NCBI GenBank assembly: GCA_021772015.1 | Contig: JAETNS010000001.1 | Coordinates: forward strand, 62,001 to 126,000 | Direction of reading: 5' to 3' | Length of the DNA stretch: 64,000 nucleotides | From: Prevotellaceae bacterium | GTDB taxonomy: Bacteria; Bacteroidota; Bacteroidia; Bacteroidales; Muribaculaceae | In this document: positions 60,520 through 64,000 of the stretch, piece by piece | Layout of the letters: every line of letters begins with the position of its first letter | How positions within the stretch are numbered: the first letter of the stretch is position 1 | The notes under the pieces: generated by a model | Told to the model about the DNA's origin: nothing | What the model saw: only the letters and a program-made list of their open reading frames with translations | The model's database searches: none | Made by a program: the position numbers and the translations under genes

Positions 60520-62325
60520 ATGAAGATCCTTAATACCCGCAATGCTTTCTGGTTGTTGCTGATTGTGGCATGTGTCACTATACTTCCGTTTCTCGGATTG
60601 GCTGATTTCCATACGAAAGGTGAGCCGCGTGAGGCGGTGGTGGCGTATTCGATGCTGGAGAGCGGAGATTGGGTCCTGCCGCGCAACAACGGTGGAGAGA
60701 TCCCATACAAGCCCCCGTTTTTCCATTGGACGGTGGCAGCCTGCTCGGTACTGACCGGGGGGACCGTCAGCGAGTTTTCATCGCGGTTGCCGTCAGCGCT
60801 GGCTTTGATAGCGATGACACTGATGGGGTATCTGTTTTATGCCCGCAGGAAAGGCGTGACGGTCGCGTTGCTGGCCTCTTTTGTCTCACTGACAGCTTTC
60901 GAGCTTCACCGTGCGGGAGCCAACTGCAGGGTCGACATGGTGTTGACCGCGTTGACAGTATGCGCATTGTATCTATTCTACCGGTATTATGAGCGTGGGC
61001 TGAAAGGTGTCCCTTGGCTTGCGATACTGCTGATGAGCTGCGCCACATTGACAAAAGGGCCTGTGGGATCGCTGATCCCATGTCTTGCATTCGGAGTCTT
61101 CCTCCTGTTCAGGGGAGTTAATTTCTTCAAGGCGTTCCTGCTGCTTTCCGCCTGGGGATTGGCTTCATTCATATTGCCCCTCTGCTGGTATTATGCGGCG
61201 TGGCTTGATGGAGGCCGGGAGTTTCTTGATCTTGTCATGGAGGAGAATTTCGGCCGCATGACCAACACTATGAGCTATGATTCCTGCGTCAATCCTTGGC
61301 ATTACAACTTCGTGACATTGATAGCGGGGTATGTCCCCTGGATTCTGTTGGTCATCCTCTCGCGGTTCAGTTTCAGAAAGATCAGACGGGGAATGGAGAA
61401 AGGCGACTCGCTTGACACTAACCTGGATACCTCCCTTACAACCCCCTCCCTTCGGTCGGGCACCGGACGGCCTTGGTCGCGGCTTATAGGCCGGATCCGG
61501 CAGGCAGATCCGGTAGATCTCTTTTCCGCTATCTGTGTGGTTGTCATCTTCCTGTTCTATTGTTTCCCGCAGAGCAAGAGGAGCGTTTATCTTATGCCGA
61601 TATATCCTTTTATAGCATATTTCCTCGCTCGCTATATGGTCTGGCTTGTCGGGATAAGGTCAAAGGCGGTAAAGGTTTATGGTTCGATATTGGCCGTCGC
61701 CGGAATTCTGCTGACAGCGGCTTTCACAATGGTGAAATGCGGAGCGATACCGACAACCATATTTCATGGCCGCCACGCCGCCCAGAATATCGCCATGATG
61801 GAGGAAATCGCTCGTCTTGACGGCTTCGGGTGGATTATGGTCGCGTTGCCCCCTCTGATGGCCATCGGCTGGTTCATTTTCATGCGCCGCAATAAGGAAT
61901 ATTCCGTTAGTTATCTTTTCGCCATCTGCGCGTTGACCTTCGGCCTGTATATGGCTCTTGACGGCGCATATCAGCCAAGGGTGTTGAACGCCAAGTCACA
62001 ACGCCCCGTGGCATTGGAGATTGACGCTGTCGCTCCCGCTTCGTCCGGCACGATCTACGAGTTCATCGAGGCTGCTGAACTGGCCGCCGGCGATCCTGTC
62101 CATTTTTTCGAGTTGAACTTCTATCTGGGCGACCGTATCGAGAACTTTATGAAAAACAAGCCCAACGAGGGATATCTGTTGATCCCCGAGGCGGAAGCCG
62201 CAGTGTATCTTCCACGCTTCGAGGAGGAGGGCTACCGCTTCACCCACCTCTACGATTCCTCCCGTCCGGTATTGCGTCAGACCGCCCGGCTCTATCGTTT
62301 TACCCGCACCACTTCCTCCAACTGA
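60520..62325 (+). CDS. GT39-family (ArnT/PMT-like) membrane glycosyltransferase
   Basis: This 601-residue inner-membrane protein has about 12 hydrophobic helices. I chose ATG 60520, because the upstream TTG lies in the promoter box. The first periplasmic loop has KGEPREAVVAYSMLESGDW, the equivalent of the DE(A/P)R catalytic-loop motif of ArnT and PMT enzymes, and PYKPPFFHWTVA follows, also typical. Such enzymes transfer a sugar from a polyprenyl phosphate donor to lipid A or to proteins in the periplasm. The C-terminal soluble part (about 500-600) is longer than in PMT. It faces the GT2/deacetylase pair. Confidence 0.9.
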   Translation: MKILNTRNAFWLLLIVACVTILPFLGLADFHTKGEPREAVVAYSMLESGDWVLPRNNGGEIPYKPPFFHWTVAACSVLTGGTVSEFSSRLPSALALIAMTLMGYLFYARRKGVTVALLASFVSLTAFELHRAGANCRVDMVLTALTVCALYLFYRYYERGLKGVPWLAILLMSCATLTKGPVGSLIPCLAFGVFLLFRGVNFFKAFLLLSAWGLASFILPLCWYYAAWLDGGREFLDLVMEENFGRMTNTMSYDSCVNPWHYNFVTLIAGYVPWILLVILSRFSFRKIRRGMEKGDSLDTNLDTSLTTPSLRSGTGRPWSRLIGRIRQADPVDLFSAICVVVIFLFYCFPQSKRSVYLMPIYPFIAYFLARYMVWLVGIRSKAVKVYGSILAVAGILLTAAFTMVKCGAIPTTIFHGRHAAQNIAMMEEIARLDGFGWIMVALPPLMAIGWFIFMRRNKEYSVSYLFAICALTFGLYMALDGAYQPRVLNAKSQRPVALEIDAVAPASSGTIYEFIEAAELAAGDPVHFFELNFYLGDRIENFMKNKPNEGYLLIPEAEAAVYLPRFEEEGYRFTHLYDSSRPVLRQTARLYRFTRTTSSN

Positions 62326-62448
62326 CAATGACGGCCATAACCAATATCCCTGCGAAAGAAAGAAACCTTGTATTCTCTTGTAGCTACCAGCTCTAAAGAG
62401 TTGATACTCACGAATTCTGCTAAAGACTGACCGTTCACAAGGATATTG

Positions 62449-62958
62449 CTACAGCTGTTTTTCGAAGGCGAGGCGAGGGCCCCAGGTGAAGGTATGGAGT
62501 CCGAGAGGATGGTAGCCTTGGCGGAGTAGGATGTGCTGCATTATCCGGTTGGAATCACCGGTATCCACGCGGATTACGGTGATTCCCATTCGGCGGTATT
62601 CCTCTTCTATCATCGGGAAAATATGTGAGGTAAGCTTTTTACCCCGTGACTTCGATGAGAGGGCCAGACGATGTATGACTCCATATTCACCGCGAGTGTG
62701 CCAGATATCACCGAGAGCGTCATATGACTCGTCACCTATGGCAAGCAGACAATATCCCAGAATCTCCTCATTGTCGACGAATATACGGGCGTTGCCTGAA
62801 AGGATGTCGGTAGTGACGGTCGCCACATCCGGGTAGCCATCTTCCCATTGACAGAATCCTTGCGAACGTTGAAAGGTCCTCGCGTCGGCGAGGACCTTCA
62901 TTATTTCATCAATATGGTTTAATTCTGCTTTCCGGATCTCCGGTTTCAAGATATCCAT
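62449..62958 (-). CDS. GNAT family N-acetyltransferase
   Basis: This 169-residue cytoplasmic protein has the GNAT core: beta-strands ARIFVDNEEILGYCLLAI, the acetyl-CoA-binding loop HRLALSSKSRGKKLTSHIF (motif A), and the C-terminal NRIMQHILLRQGYHPLG (motif B). Its substrate cannot be told. It follows the coiled-coil gene after 33 nt and converges on GT39. Confidence 0.85.
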   Translation of the reverse strand: MDILKPEIRKAELNHIDEIMKVLADARTFQRSQGFCQWEDGYPDVATVTTDILSGNARIFVDNEEILGYCLLAIGDESYDALGDIWHTRGEYGVIHRLALSSKSRGKKLTSHIFPMIEEEYRRMGITVIRVDTGDSNRIMQHILLRQGYHPLGLHTFTWGPRLAFEKQL

Positions 62959-62991
62959 AGGTTGAATTTGCGGGAGGATTTCTCGACGCGG

Positions 62992-64000
62992 TTACTTCTT
63001 GAGGGTGAAGCGGCGGGAGGCAAGACGGTAGTTGTCAGCGAAAAGTTCGACAGTGTAGTCGCCGGGGGTGAGGGTAGCGTTCACATCCCAGTAGATCTTG
63101 ATGCCGCCGATCTCCTCTCCCTGATATTCAATCGTCTTGCGGGCAGTGCAATGGAGGCTGGCTCCCTCAAAACTGAATGAGCCGCCGTTACCGAGAAGAT
63201 CGCCTTCCGGAGAGGTGATACGCAGGTAGATGGTCTTCTCTCCTACAGGAGTCGAATTGTTCTGGGGGATGGTGAAAGTCACTTCGAGCTGGCGTGCCTT
63301 GGTGACATTCTTTTCCCTCTTTCCCTTTTTGTTGAGAGGAATGAGGTTTACCCCTGTCACATTCAGTTTCTCGGCGAGGGTCATTCGCTCATTGAGATGC
63401 TGGTTGGTGGCCTGTACAGACTGTACGGTCTGTGTCAGCTGCGTGTTCTGGGCCTTCACCTCCTCGTTCTCCGTGCGGAGCGACTGGTTTTCCTTCTGGA
63501 GTTCGTTGATCTGCTCGACGTAGGTGCGGAGGATCGCTTTCAGGGTCTCTATCTCACCTTTCAGCTGAGCGATCTGGGCTGCGGATTTGTTTTTCTCATT
63601 CTGCAACTCATTCAGCAGTTTCTCGACCTGAGCGCGGGCTGCGGCATATTTCTGTACGATAGAGTCATTGGCCAGCAGCGATGTCTGATTTTCATATTGG
63701 GCGAACTCGTTGTTGAGGCTTTCATACTCGTTGGCAAGCTGTATCTGCTCATTCTGGAGCTGCAACTGCTCGATCTGTTGCTGCTGTGCCTGCATCTCAG
63801 ACGAATTCTTTGCGGTCAGCAACACTACGGCAAGGATAGCCAGACCCAGCAAGACAGCGAGAATGACGATGATCATCATCGTTTTTCTGGATCTCTGAGG
63901 GGTGGCGGCGCGCCGTGGTGGCCGTGGCGGTTCGGGACTCTGATAGCTACGCGGCGGTTGTTGCGGCGGCATCGGTGGCGTTGCCGTCTGGCGAGGCTGC
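62992..64000 (-). CDS. Membrane-anchored coiled-coil protein (5' end beyond window)
   Basis: The frame is open to the right edge, so the start may lie outside. A start at 63972 would give 326 residues. The visible order is a Pro/Gln-rich cytoplasmic N-terminus (PPQQPPRSYQSPEPPRPPRR), one membrane helix (about 31-52 from that start), a long coiled coil (about 55-205, heptads rich in Gln, Glu and Leu), and a periplasmic beta-sandwich of about 110 residues (EVTFTIPQNNSTPVGEKTIYLRIT). It resembles unnamed Bacteroidales envelope proteins with a Pro-rich start, and a cell-envelope or spacer role is a guess. Confidence 0.75.
   Translation of the reverse strand, partial: QPRQTATPPMPPQQPPRSYQSPEPPRPPRRAATPQRSRKTMMIIVILAVLLGLAILAVVLLTAKNSSEMQAQQQQIEQLQLQNEQIQLANEYESLNNEFAQYENQTSLLANDSIVQKYAAARAQVEKLLNELQNEKNKSAAQIAQLKGEIETLKAILRTYVEQINELQKENQSLRTENEEVKAQNTQLTQTVQSVQATNQHLNERMTLAEKLNVTGVNLIPLNKKGKREKNVTKARQLEVTFTIPQNNSTPVGEKTIYLRITSPEGDLLGNGGSFSFEGASLHCTARKTIEYQGEEIGGIKIYWDVNATLTPGDYTVELFADNYRLASRRFTLKK

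Overview
The window looks like the chromosome of a gut Bacteroidales bacterium, most likely Muribaculaceae (Duncaniella/Muribaculum-like). The evidence is a SusC-type TonB-dependent transporter, a hybrid two-component regulator, many secreted glycoside hydrolases, a TamL-type lipoprotein, Bacteroidota promoters (TAnnTTTG -7 boxes, sometimes with TTTG near -33) in front of many genes, AT-rich leaders without Shine-Dalgarno sequences, and a shared C-terminal tail (YxLxG...GIYI...K..R) on seven secreted proteins. The species assignment is inference.

Layout. Positions 1-37,000 are one large polysaccharide-utilisation locus. Its minus-strand half, read right to left, holds a duplicated secreted protein (16.8-19.5 kb), the hybrid two-component regulator, GH76, GH43, a PI-PLC-like protein, a glutaminase A-like protein, a TIG/NHL lipoprotein and a SusC-like transporter that runs off the left edge. 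Its plus-strand half (19.8-37.0 kb) holds a glutaminase-like/GH2 fusion, GH92, GH125, GH43, a ROK kinase, GH115, aldose 1-epimerase and a large DUF4114/LruC-like protein. A plus-strand degenerate GH43-like lipoprotein sits at 8.4-9.5 kb. GH76+GH92+GH125 point to an alpha-mannan core. GH43, GH2 and GH115 suggest side chains with furanose, galactose or glucuronic acid. A secreted GPI-cleaving-type lipase suggests mannoprotein or GPI glycans. Four promoters of this locus carry TTGAA exactly 33 nt upstream of the -7 box, a candidate binding site for the locus regulator.

Positions 37.1-38.1 kb hold an AT-rich two-gene unit of unknown function and a decayed fragment. Positions 38.2-46.1 kb are housekeeping and envelope genes on the minus strand: Gph-like phosphatase, TamL, an outer-membrane beta-barrel protein, a Cof-type HAD phosphatase and purB. 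Two identical tRNA-Val(TAC) genes follow at 46.3-46.7 kb. Positions 46.8-48.3 kb are an AT-rich operon of unknown genes, one of them apparently frameshifted at a T6 run. It is followed by a candidate small RNA and a secreted multidomain protein (48.6-51.0 kb). The RNA and the secreted protein share an unusual promoter with a G8 run in the -33 region and two upstream TTAAC repeats.

From 51.2 kb to the end lie a 52-residue membrane peptide, an SLC13-type permease, a TPR-like sensor histidine kinase whose promoter is embedded in a perfect 16-bp inverted repeat, a PMCA-type calcium ATPase, a divergent envelope-glycosylation cluster (GT2, polysaccharide deacetylase, GT39/ArnT-like), a GNAT acetyltransferase and a coiled-coil membrane protein cut by the right edge. 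No rRNA, CRISPR array, complete insertion sequence or replication origin was seen.
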